From: Bacteroidota bacterium
GTDB taxonomy: Bacteria > Bacteroidota > Bacteroidia > Bacteroidales > PXBB01
DNA: 9,601 nt
Assembly (NCBI GenBank): GCA_022708385.1
Contig: JAKIYU010000082.1
Span: forward strand, 1 to 9,601
Reading direction: 5' to 3'
In this document: positions 1 through 5,435 of the stretch, piece by piece
Position numbering within the stretch: position 1 is the first letter of the stretch
How the letters are laid out: each line of letters opens with the position of its first letter
Position numbers and translations under genes: made by a program
The notes under the pieces: generated by a model
Databases searched by the model: none
Seen by the model: the letters and a program-made list of their open reading frames with translations, nothing else
Told to the model about the DNA's origin: nothing

Positions 1-846
1 GCCCGAGCGGGCCACCACTGTTTTGGCTGCGTTCAGCAGTTGTTGTATTTTTTCGGAGGGCAGGTGGGCATATATTTTAATACGGGCATCTGCCTGTGGG
101 CGCTCTTCATTTCCGGGAAGCCCTCTCAAAATGACTATTGAAAGGTCTGTGCCTTTAACTGCCGATAAGATAATGTTTTCGAACAGGCTGCGCTGGGGCT
201 CAGGACCGGAGATAAGGAACAGTATGTCGCAACTTTCTGTTGTTGTGCCTTTCATGGCTGGGTTAAACCGCGACAGCGGGCCAATAAAGCTTATCTTAGG
301 ACTTATGCTGAATTTATGCGACAGGTCTCCCGAAAGGTTGGGCGTCCCCGCGTAATCCGGCACCCATACCTCGTCAAAACGGCGTATCATAATCAGAATA
401 AGCCTGTGAACCAGGGGCTCAAGAAAACGAAGTCTGCCGGGCATCTTCAGCATCAGCTGGTGGGTCATAAAGATATTGTAGGTGTCTCTGTTCCATAGCC
501 CGTAACGGTTGTCGGACAGAACAATACTTATTTCCCTGGCTTTTACGATGTTTTTTAATTGCCGGTGTTCCTTTCGGATAGCCCTGAGAATGCGGGGAAT
601 CTGCAGGAACATACGCAGGAACATATTTTTGCCTGAGCCCGGATAGGCAATGTTATAGCCGTTCAGGTTTATACATTCAAGATGCGGGAAGGCTTTCTGT
701 AAAAAAGTTAAGGCATGCCCGTCCGATGCCAGAATCACATGAAACCCCTTTTCCTGAAGCAATTTTATCAGCGGCACACAGCGTGCAGCATGACCCAATC
801 CCCAGTTAAGGGGCGCCACCAGGATATTGATTTTTTTTTCAGACAA
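1..846 (-). CDS. MurG-like (GT28-type) glycosyltransferase, 3' end cut by window edge
   Basis: The open frame gives 282 residues and is still open at the left edge, so the C-terminus is missing. It has the two-lobed layout of nucleotide-sugar glycosyltransferases. The N-terminal motif WGLGHAARC (residues 15-23) matches the glycine-rich GxGHxxR loop of MurG/GT28 enzymes. The second lobe starts near residue 205 with ILFLISGPEPQR (208-219), then LPSEKIQQLLNAAKTVVARSG (262-282), which resembles the nucleotide-sugar-binding part of Glyco_tran_28_C. There is no signal peptide or clear membrane span, so it is probably cytoplasmic or membrane-associated and transfers a sugar from a nucleotide donor. 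The acceptor is unknown; it is too divergent to be called MurG itself. No ATG occurs between the upstream in-frame stop (near 885) and the GLGH motif. TTG at 846 is the best start, after an A-rich stretch and without a Shine-Dalgarno. Family is fairly sure, substrate not. Confidence 0.85.
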   Translation of the reverse strand, partial: MSEKKINILVAPLNWGLGHAARCVPLIKLLQEKGFHVILASDGHALTFLQKAFPHLECINLNGYNIAYPGSGKNMFLRMFLQIPRILRAIRKEHRQLKNIVKAREISIVLSDNRYGLWNRDTYNIFMTHQLMLKMPGRLRFLEPLVHRLILIMIRRFDEVWVPDYAGTPNLSGDLSHKFSISPKISFIGPLSRFNPAMKGTTTESCDILFLISGPEPQRSLFENIILSAVKGTDLSIVILRGLPGNEERPQADARIKIYAHLPSEKIQQLLNAAKTVVARSG

Positions 847-885
847 TGTTATTCTTTTTCTTTTTAACTTGTGCTTCTTGCCCTA

Positions 886-970
886 TTGAGCGACTTGTAG
901 TGAGCCTGTCGATCGAAGCGAAATATCTCATTTGCAGATTTATAGATTCTTCACTTCGTTCAGAATGACA
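886..970. repeat. Dispersed Bacteroidota-type intergenic repeat
   Basis: Two short stretches look like the familiar dispersed intergenic sequences of Bacteroidota. One reads, on the minus strand, TCATTCTGAACGAAGTGAAG followed by AATCT (944-969). The other is the TGAGCCTGTCGATCGAAGCG stretch (901-920), which contains the palindrome TCGATCGA (909-916). A related short word, CATTGAGCGGTGTCGAAATG, occurs at 3377-3396. The repeat fills the gap between the truncated ORF6N gene and the glycosyltransferase and supplies the last codons of the former. Assignment rests on recalled pattern, not on a genome comparison. Confidence 0.55.
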
Positions 971-1263
971 CTTAGCATAAAGTTAGTTTTAGTTTTACTT
1001 TTACATAGAGATAAATCATCTTTCACCTTGCCACCACCAAGAGGTGAAGTCAAAAATTTTGATTTCACCTGGTTCCATTCTTTTTGATTAAGCTCAAGAA
1101 TATAGCCTTGAGGAAACTTTTTGGGATTATTTTTAACAGCTTGATTGATTTCTCTTGTAGCAACTGAATAGAGCTCTGCTACATCACTGTCTAATAAAAC
1201 CTTTTGGTTTCTTATTTCAATAATTTTACTTTCTACATCTTCAAGTCGTACGAGTGCTGTCAT
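940..1263 (-). pseudogene. Truncated ORF6N-domain protein
   Basis: The 107-residue frame begins with a good ORF6N domain (PF10543). The core IIEIRNQKVLLDSDVAELY (residues 14-32) is followed by REINQAVKNNPKKFPQGYIL (37-56) and then TSPLGGGKVK. In intact relatives the domain goes on with a stretch like LPxAFTEKG and a further C-terminal region; total length is usually well over 150 residues. Here the match stops at residue 81. The rest is low-complexity sequence ending in SVILNEVKNL, which is the translation of a dispersed intergenic repeat. ORF6N domains are DNA-binding-associated modules found in phage and accessory proteins, so this is probably a mobile-origin remnant. ATG at 1263 fits the family's usual start. 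It might still be expressed as a short protein, but I regard it as broken. Confidence 0.7.
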
Positions 1264-1313
1264 GGGGTTTTGCTGTTAGCAAGGTCTTGTTTATTATAGG
1301 GATTTTACAAAAA

Positions 1314-1321
1314 CAAATATA
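1314..1321 (-). promoter_or_regulatory. Possible TAnnTTTG -7 element for the ORF6N remnant
   Basis: The minus strand reads TATATTTG, a match to the Bacteroidota primary-sigma -7 consensus TAnnTTTG. It would place the transcript start about 45 nt before the ATG at 1263. No good TTG -33 element is seen at the expected distance, and the surroundings are AT-rich, so chance is a real possibility. Confidence 0.35.
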
Positions 1322-1356
1322 CTATATTTATAGGATAAGATTGATTTTTACTTGTT

Positions 1357-2493
1357 TCATAACATATTATCCAGTAAAAACTCATAATCCTCCCTGCTGA
1401 GGGTATGGCAGGAGCCACTCACTTTATTCACTGTGAACTGCTGCAGGATTTCAGCCCTGTTAAACGCACCTGTCAGTTCCGACAGCTTAACGGGTGTGCC
1501 TGTGGCTTTAAAGAAATTGATGAAGCCGTTTACGGTGCTTTCAACATCGGATACGTCAAATAAGTCCTTCCCAAGTTTGTTTATTTTATCCGGGATTCGG
1601 GAGGCTTGCAGTCTAAGCCAGGAGGGCAGCGCTATGGAAAGTGAAGCCCCGTGCGGAATGTCGTACAGCAGCGATAATTCGTGCCCTATATTGTGAACAC
1701 CCCAGTCGCCGTAGGATTTGCCGTAAAAGGTAGTGCCGTTAAGGCCCAGCGTCGAAGCGAGCATGATATCGGCCCGGAGATCATAGTTGTTAAGGTCGCT
1801 GAGCAGCATCTGCCCTTTGTGCATACATTCTTTTATTATAGCGGTTGCAATCCTGTCGCTCAGGTCGCAATCGCCTTTGCCGAAATAAGCTTCGAGGCTG
1901 TGTACAATAACGTCGGTGATGCCATAAGAGGTGTAGTTGTAAGGCACCGATAGGGTATAAGAGGGGTCGAGAAAGGAATAGCGTGGATACATTAGCGGGT
2001 GGCCGTACCCGATTTTCTGCCTGGTCTTATCGTTCTGAATAACGGCATAGGGGTTCATCTCGCTGCCTGTGGCAGCCATGGTAAGCACGCACAACAAAGG
2101 CAGAGATGCCGAAGGTTTCCGTGTATCGCTGATGAAATCCCAGGAAGAGTGGTTGGCTTTTGCGGTAAGCGATATAACCTTGGCTGAATCAATCACACTG
2201 CCCCCGCCCACGGCAATCACAGCATCGGCATGCACTTCCCGGGCAAGGGCTGCGGCAGCGTCCACATCTTCGTACACAGGGTTGGATTTGATGCCGCTGT
2301 ATTCGGTTACTGTTATCCCCTGCGCCTTAAGGCTTTCTGTAACGGCTGCATAGGCGCCATTTTTCAATACGGAACCTTTGCCGTACACAAGCAAAACGCG
2401 GGAACCAAATTCCAAAGCTTTCTTACCAATGTTCTGCGCCACATCTTTGCCGAATATCAGGCAGGTGGGATTATATACTTTAAAATTATCCAT
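1357..2493 (-). CDS. Iron-containing alcohol dehydrogenase, YqhD/BDH-like
   Basis: This 378-residue protein belongs to the iron-dependent alcohol dehydrogenase family (PF00465) and is closest in pattern to E. coli YqhD (387 aa) and clostridial butanol dehydrogenases. Such enzymes reduce short-chain and toxic aldehydes with NAD(P)H in the cytoplasm. The Rossmann-like half carries YGKGSV (37-42) and the dinucleotide loop VGGGSVIDSAK (95-105). The helical half holds all four metal ligands: D194 and H198 (DVIVH), H267 (GVHNIGH) and H281 (IPHGAS), in the same positions as I recall for YqhD. I chose ATG at 2493, because MDNFKVYNPT aligns with the family start. The ATG 17 codons upstream would place an intrinsic-terminator hairpin inside the gene. 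It stands alone, with no obvious operon partner. Physiological substrate and cofactor preference cannot be read from the sequence. Confidence 0.93.
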   Translation of the reverse strand: MDNFKVYNPTCLIFGKDVAQNIGKKALEFGSRVLLVYGKGSVLKNGAYAAVTESLKAQGITVTEYSGIKSNPVYEDVDAAAALAREVHADAVIAVGGGSVIDSAKVISLTAKANHSSWDFISDTRKPSASLPLLCVLTMAATGSEMNPYAVIQNDKTRQKIGYGHPLMYPRYSFLDPSYTLSVPYNYTSYGITDVIVHSLEAYFGKGDCDLSDRIATAIIKECMHKGQMLLSDLNNYDLRADIMLASTLGLNGTTFYGKSYGDWGVHNIGHELSLLYDIPHGASLSIALPSWLRLQASRIPDKINKLGKDLFDVSDVESTVNGFINFFKATGTPVKLSELTGAFNRAEILQQFTVNKVSGSCHTLSREDYEFLLDNML

Positions 2494-2509
2494 AGCGATT
2501 ATATTTTTA

Positions 2510-2517
2510 CAAATATA
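2510..2517 (-). promoter_or_regulatory. Possible TAnnTTTG -7 element for the alcohol dehydrogenase
   Basis: The minus strand reads TATATTTG between the terminator-like hairpin and the ATG at 2493. It predicts a start about 7 nt downstream and a leader of only about 10 nt. No TTG is found at the -33 position, which falls inside the hairpin. A separate promoter is nevertheless expected here, because the hairpin should block read-through. Confidence 0.35.
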
Positions 2518-2519
2518 AT

Positions 2520-2554
2520 AAAAAAGCAGGAAAGATTGCTCCATCCTGCTTGCC
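2520..2554 (-). terminator. Second copy of the cassette terminator, just upstream of the alcohol dehydrogenase
   Basis: On the minus strand AAGCAGGA (2551-2544) pairs with TCCTGCTT (2531-2524) across a 12-nt loop, followed by a T-rich run. The 35-bp unit is identical to that at 3790-3824 except at one loop base. No gene ends immediately upstream, so it has no obvious transcript to stop; it looks like a duplicate. Confidence 0.75.
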
Positions 2555-2582
2555 GGTAAATTCTTTTAGTTCAACCAGGTGC

Positions 2583-2783
2583 TCAGGCTGAAAGCCTGAA
2601 ATTATTTCAACCCGAAGCAAAGCTTCGGGAAATAAAAAGATGTAATTTCGCTCTGAAAGAGCAGCTTAATTTGCCCTTACAGGGCGACTTGTTTAGTTTT
2701 ATGTTTGTTCCTGAGGCTTCGCCTCAGGTTGAAGTAATTCAGTCTTTCAGACTGAATTTATACCATACACCAGTGTGTCTTTT
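2583..2783. repeat. Array of six three-base-loop hairpins (copy A)
   Basis: Six perfect hairpins with 3-nt loops lie in 175 bp, each with a different stem. They are TCAGGCT-GAA-AGCCTGA (2583-2599), CCCGAAGC-AAA-GCTTCGGG (2611-2629), GCTCT-GAA-AGAGC (2650-2662), GCCCT-TAC-AGGGC (2673-2685), CCTGAGGC-TTC-GCCTCAGG (2710-2728), and a 9-bp stem ATTCAGTCT with loop TTC (2737-2757). Spacers are 8 to 24 nt and AT-rich. The tail 2758-2783 matches the tail of copy B at 22 of 26 positions. Such arrays resemble REP-like repeats that single-strand transposases mobilise in other bacteria, but no such transposase is in the window. Confidence 0.75.
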
Positions 2784-2952
2784 CCTGACTTGTACCTCTT
2801 TAAAACGTTCAATAATTTTCTTGCACAATATCAATATATTAGAATAAAATCAATCATTTTTTACCACACTAAGGCAAGAGGGCTAATACAAATTATTTAA
2901 GTTATTTTTACTTTTTGTCTGCCACACAAAAAGTAACAAAAAGGTCACCGTG

Positions 2953-3118
2953 AAGAAAAATTTGCTGTATGTAACGCTCCATTTTAAACCGCTGTATCCA
3001 AGCGTTCAGGGGCAAAACATTTCGCTTAATTAAAATTTGGTGCAGCCCCTTCTCTCGTGGATACTTACGCGAGGCCCTCTCTTTTAAAATCTCGCTACAT
3101 ACAACGCAAATTTTCCTT
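2953..3118. repeat. Long imperfect inverted repeat, possible structured RNA
   Basis: The outer arms, 2953-2988 and 3081-3118, match as reverse complements over about 36 bp with a few mismatches and two small indels. Shared words are AAAATTTGC, TGTATGTA and ATTTTAAA. Inside, GTATCCA (2994-3000) pairs with TGGATAC (3058-3064), and AGGGGC (3008-3013) pairs with GCCCCT (3045-3050). The pairs are nested in order, so the whole stretch can fold as one rod of about 165 nt. It could be a non-coding RNA, or the footprint of a mobile element. No promoter is obvious. Confidence 0.55.
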
Positions 3119-3201
3119 AGCGGGGTCCTGCCACCCCACAGGGCAGATGGGTCTATGATAAGGCACTGCACCATGCAAAGGGCATTAACGGATGTGTGGG
3201 T

Positions 3202-3224
3202 TGGCCCGGCAAAACAACGGGCCA
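3202..3224. repeat. Short GC-rich hairpin
   Basis: TGGCCCG (3202-3208) and CGGGCCA (3218-3224) form a perfect 7-bp stem with a 9-nt loop. No T-run follows on either strand, so it is not a standard intrinsic terminator. Confidence 0.5.
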
Positions 3225-3244
3225 GGGTAGGCGTGAATACCGGA

Positions 3245-3350
3245 ATGCATTACAATGCGGCAAGGGCGTTTACGTTTCAATAAAAATTGAATACATTATG
3301 GCATGTGTGTAGGCGATTTTTATTGACTACCTTGCCTGCATTGTTTGCAT
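3245..3350. repeat. Second long imperfect hairpin
   Basis: The outer arm 3245-3265 is nearly the reverse complement of 3330-3350 (shared words ATGCA, ACAATGC and GGCAAGG). The inner arm CAATAAAAAT (3278-3287) is the exact reverse complement of ATTTTTATTG (3316-3325). The two paired blocks are separated by an unequal internal loop (12 against 4 nt), and the apical loop is 28 nt. The nesting makes chance unlikely. Confidence 0.55.
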
Positions 3351-3502
3351 TGCGGTAGAGCGGGTGGAAGCAGTTCCATTGAGCGGTGTCGAAATGTTGT
3401 TTTGCCTTGCCTTTTGGCCTTTTTGGCTAAGGCAAAAGTGGCGAAAAAAATAATTTATTATCAATATCTCCACCGCACTAAAAAGGACATGTCGGGAGGC
3501 GC

Positions 3503-3760
3503 CTTATTTAGTTTTATATTTGTTCCTGAGGCGAAGCCTCAGGTTGAAGTAGAGACTGTCTCAAAAGTTTGCAAAGTACTGTTTTTATAAATTTTTAATT
3601 TGGCCATCTTTGCCCCCAGACCCCCTAAAGGTGGCTTCTCAGCGCACAATAGGAAGACTCCCTTCAGGGAATTTAAGGGTGTGGGCGGGAAAAATTAAAG
3701 AAATTTAAGATAATTTTACATTTGAGACAGCCTCTTATACTATGCACCTGTGTGCCTTTT
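3503..3760. repeat. Partial second copy of the hairpin array (copy B), interrupted
   Basis: Positions 3503-3551 match 2688-2736 of copy A closely (TTTAGTTTTAT, TTTGTTCCTGAGGC, GCCTCAGGTTGAAGTA). Positions 3735-3760 match 2758-2783. Between them copy A has its sixth hairpin and copy B has the MITE-like element instead. The shared hairpin has loop GAA here and TTC in copy A, with the stem unchanged. Hairpins 1 to 4 are absent or unrecognisable in this copy. Confidence 0.65.
3552..3734. mobile_element. MITE-like element with 14-bp terminal inverted repeats
   Basis: The left end GAGACTGTCTCAAA (3552-3565) and the reverse complement of the right end, GAGGCTGTCTCAAA (3734-3721), match at 13 of 14 positions. 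The type resembles ends of IS elements seen in Bacteroidota, but I do not assign a family. The 183-bp interior has no transposase and only short hairpins, such as TCCCT-TC-AGGGA at 3659-3670. Flanks are AGTA on the left and TTAT on the right, so no clear target duplication is visible. It would need a transposase supplied from elsewhere. Confidence 0.6.
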
Positions 3761-3789
3761 AAAACCAAACCGCCAACAAGATAATGAAA

Positions 3790-3824
3790 AAAAAAGCAGG
3801 AAAGATTGCTCTATCCTGCTTGCC
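3790..3824 (-). terminator. Intrinsic terminator of the GIN-barrel gene
   Basis: On the minus strand AAGCAGGA (3821-3814) pairs with TCCTGCTT (3801-3794), followed by a run of nine T (two of them in the stem). It lies about 35 nt past the stop codon at 3858 and has the standard form of a Rho-independent terminator. A small hairpin (CCCTTT/AAAGGG, 3823-3841) sits between it and the stop. Confidence 0.8.
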
Positions 3825-3857
3825 CTTTTGTTTGCAAAGGGTATGTGGGGTGTTTGC

Positions 3858-5354
3858 TTACCAGCCCAAGATTCTGAGACCCACTGTAAAGGGATACAGC
3901 TCGGGATTTTCCCCGCTCTTGAACAGGGGTGTCAGGGAGTAATTGGCAAAAAGGTTGACTATGCCGAACCCGATTCTGACTGTGGCTTCAGCCCTGAAAG
4001 GATGCAGGTTAAAATCATCGTAAGTCTTGTCCTTGTTTTTCGAGCCGTTGTCTTCATAGACCTGTTTGGTGTGGGTACCAATCCTCAGGTTGCCAATGAC
4101 ACCGGCACCGAAGTGGAACTGGTTCTTTTTTCCTGTGTTAACCTCAAGAATCAGGGGTACCGAAAGATAACTTACGGTTAGCTTATTCTTTGTAAAATTG
4201 TGCATAGTATCTACCACAGCCATTACATCAGGCACTTTGGGCGTCAGCACTGTATTGGTCAGGAAGCGGTAGTTGTTGCAGGTAAGGCCGATACCTGAAA
4301 GGATGCCGAAATGGTCCTGGTAAAGTTTGAAGTTCTGTTCGTACAAATTGATGCCCACACTAATTGATTTGCTGGTTTTGAGGTCAAGAAAGTTGTATGC
4401 CATAGGCACTTCCATTTTGTGGTAACGGTTAAGATAATTATTAACACCCAGCTCAACACCACCCCAGTGGCCGTTGAATTTTTCCTTTTTCTTTTTCTTG
4501 CCATCATCTTGTTTATTCAAAATATGAACTTCTTTCTTGCCAAGATTAAATTTTGTGGTATCGGATATCTCAGCAAGGTCCTTTTCTACTTCTTCCATAT
4601 CCTTTTCAATTTCTTTGGCCATGCCATCTATATCCCTGTCTGTTTGTGATTTTACTACAACTTTACCATTTCCTTTTTTTACTGTGCCAAGGCCGGTAGT
4701 GGTTACCTTTAACGAAGCTGGATCTTGTTTGTAGAGAATAGTGCCCAGGCCGCTGATGTCGCCCGACAGTTCGTTCTTAACATTAACCTGCGCAGAACCG
4801 GCTCCGGAAAGGTCAACGTCGGTGTTTTCCGTAGCCAAGTCGTAAGCCTTTATGGAGGCAGCTCCTTTGATACGGATATTGTGCTTTTTGGCCGAACCGG
4901 TGTATTTGATGGCCGCTGCACCGTCAACAAGAGTGTTGAGCTCGTCGGCTTCGAGGTCGAGTTTTACCGAAGCAGCATCAGAAGCAATTAGCTTAAGAGT
5001 GCCGCATTTTATTATACCAGTACTTTTAAGTCCTGAGGCGCCCTTCAGCTTAATATCTTCCAGCTTACCTACTACAATGTCGATATGCTCCAGTAAAGCG
5101 GCATCATTACCCAGCTTGATGATCAAAGTACTGTCCTTTACCTCAGGCTTGTATGAAGCCACCACAGCGCTGTCGCCTTCAACTATTACAAGGGACTTTT
5201 CACCCTGGCTGATTCCCACGCTCATGTTGTCGTGAATTTCTATGGTCTTAAAAGGAAGTGTTTCTTTCTTAACTCTTACATTTTGAGCCCATAATGCCGA
5301 TATAAAGAAAAAACCAATGCATGCAGTTAATACATATTTCCCCTTTGTTTTCAT
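3858..5354 (-). CDS. Secreted head GIN (DUF2807) domain fused to an outer-membrane beta-barrel
   Basis: A 498-residue envelope protein. Residues 1-24 form a signal peptide (hydrophobic core VLTACIGFFFISALWA, likely cut after AQ). Residues about 35-228 resemble the head GIN domain (DUF2807, PF10988), a repetitive beta-helix-like fold, with recurring KLKGASGL (103-110), RIKGAASI (162-169) and DLSGAGSA (181-188) turns. Residues 240-292 form a charged, probably helical linker (KEIEKDMEEVEKDL, then a lysine block). Residues about 295-498 alternate polar and hydrophobic residues like a small outer-membrane beta-barrel of the PorT/OMP_b-brl type, ending in GLRILGW with a C-terminal aromatic residue. 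Its role is unknown; adhesion or envelope stress sensing are guesses. It follows the anti-sigma gene by 81 bp, has its own ECF-type promoter, and ends in a terminator. GIN proteins are more often separate; the fusion is notable. Confidence 0.8.
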   Translation of the reverse strand: MKTKGKYVLTACIGFFFISALWAQNVRVKKETLPFKTIEIHDNMSVGISQGEKSLVIVEGDSAVVASYKPEVKDSTLIIKLGNDAALLEHIDIVVGKLEDIKLKGASGLKSTGIIKCGTLKLIASDAASVKLDLEADELNTLVDGAAAIKYTGSAKKHNIRIKGAASIKAYDLATENTDVDLSGAGSAQVNVKNELSGDISGLGTILYKQDPASLKVTTTGLGTVKKGNGKVVVKSQTDRDIDGMAKEIEKDMEEVEKDLAEISDTTKFNLGKKEVHILNKQDDGKKKKKEKFNGHWGGVELGVNNYLNRYHKMEVPMAYNFLDLKTSKSISVGINLYEQNFKLYQDHFGILSGIGLTCNNYRFLTNTVLTPKVPDVMAVVDTMHNFTKNKLTVSYLSVPLILEVNTGKKNQFHFGAGVIGNLRIGTHTKQVYEDNGSKNKDKTYDDFNLHPFRAEATVRIGFGIVNLFANYSLTPLFKSGENPELYPFTVGLRILGW

Positions 5355-5397
5355 TTTCTTTCTGTTTTTAAATGTTTAACATCCGTTGTCAATCTTA

Positions 5398-5426
5398 TGA
5401 CGTCTGAAAAAACCAATTAGTTACAG
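5398..5426 (-). promoter_or_regulatory. Putative ECF promoter of the GIN-barrel gene
   Basis: On the minus strand CTGTAACT (5426-5419) is followed by CGTCA (5402-5398), with 17 nt between TGTAAC and CGTC. An AAC-containing -35 and a CGTC -10 are typical of ECF sigma promoters. The same two blocks with the same spacing lie before the sigma gene. The predicted start is near 5391, with a leader of about 37 nt. Confidence 0.7.
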
Positions 5427-5435
5427 GAGGGTTAT

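Larger units (their letters stand above)
2903..3455. repeat. Composite element with palindromic ends
   Basis: The left end holds a perfect 11-bp hairpin, TTACTTTTTGT with loop CTGCCAC (2908-2936), followed by ACAAAAAGG. The right end (about 3407-3455), read as its reverse complement, shows the same series of words: a CACTTTTGCC-type arm, an AAAAAGG-type arm and an AAAAGG repeat. The two ends therefore look like diverged terminal inverted repeats around about 550 bp. The interior holds two long imperfect hairpins listed separately. No transposase gene is inside, so it would be non-autonomous. The boundaries are approximate. Confidence 0.4.
2555..3789. other. 1.2-kb gene-free, hairpin-rich intergenic region
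   Basis: No frame here looks like a protein gene: candidates are short, lack known domains and run through palindromes. The content from left to right is a six-hairpin array (2583-2783), an AT-rich stretch with nothing recognisable (2784-2902), and a block of nested inverted repeats (2903-3455). It continues with a second partial copy of the array (3503-3760), which is split by a MITE-like element (3552-3734). The region is bounded by two nearly identical terminators, which suggests that it is an insertion or rearrangement product between a surface-protein gene and the alcohol dehydrogenase. Confidence 0.7.

Noticed and set aside
2494..2544. Upstream ATG that would extend the alcohol dehydrogenase by 17 residues
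   Set aside because: The extra codons overlap the terminator hairpin, and family members start at the downstream MDNF position.
2583..2783. CRISPR array
   Set aside because: Units differ in sequence, spacers are too short and irregular, and no cas gene is present.
2908..3174. 88-residue minus-strand frame starting MVQCLIIDPSALWGG
   Set aside because: It runs through the long inverted repeat and a perfect hairpin, has no domain, and its composition fits translated intergenic repeat.
3345..3590. 81-residue plus-strand frame
   Set aside because: It crosses the end of the composite repeat, array copy B and the start of the MITE-like element; no coding signs.
3750..4181. 143-residue plus-strand frame
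   Set aside because: It overlaps the terminator and the end of the GIN-barrel gene on the opposite strand.
4852..5235. 127-residue plus-strand frame
   Set aside because: It is the antisense shadow of the GIN domain, rich in serine and alanine, without family signals.
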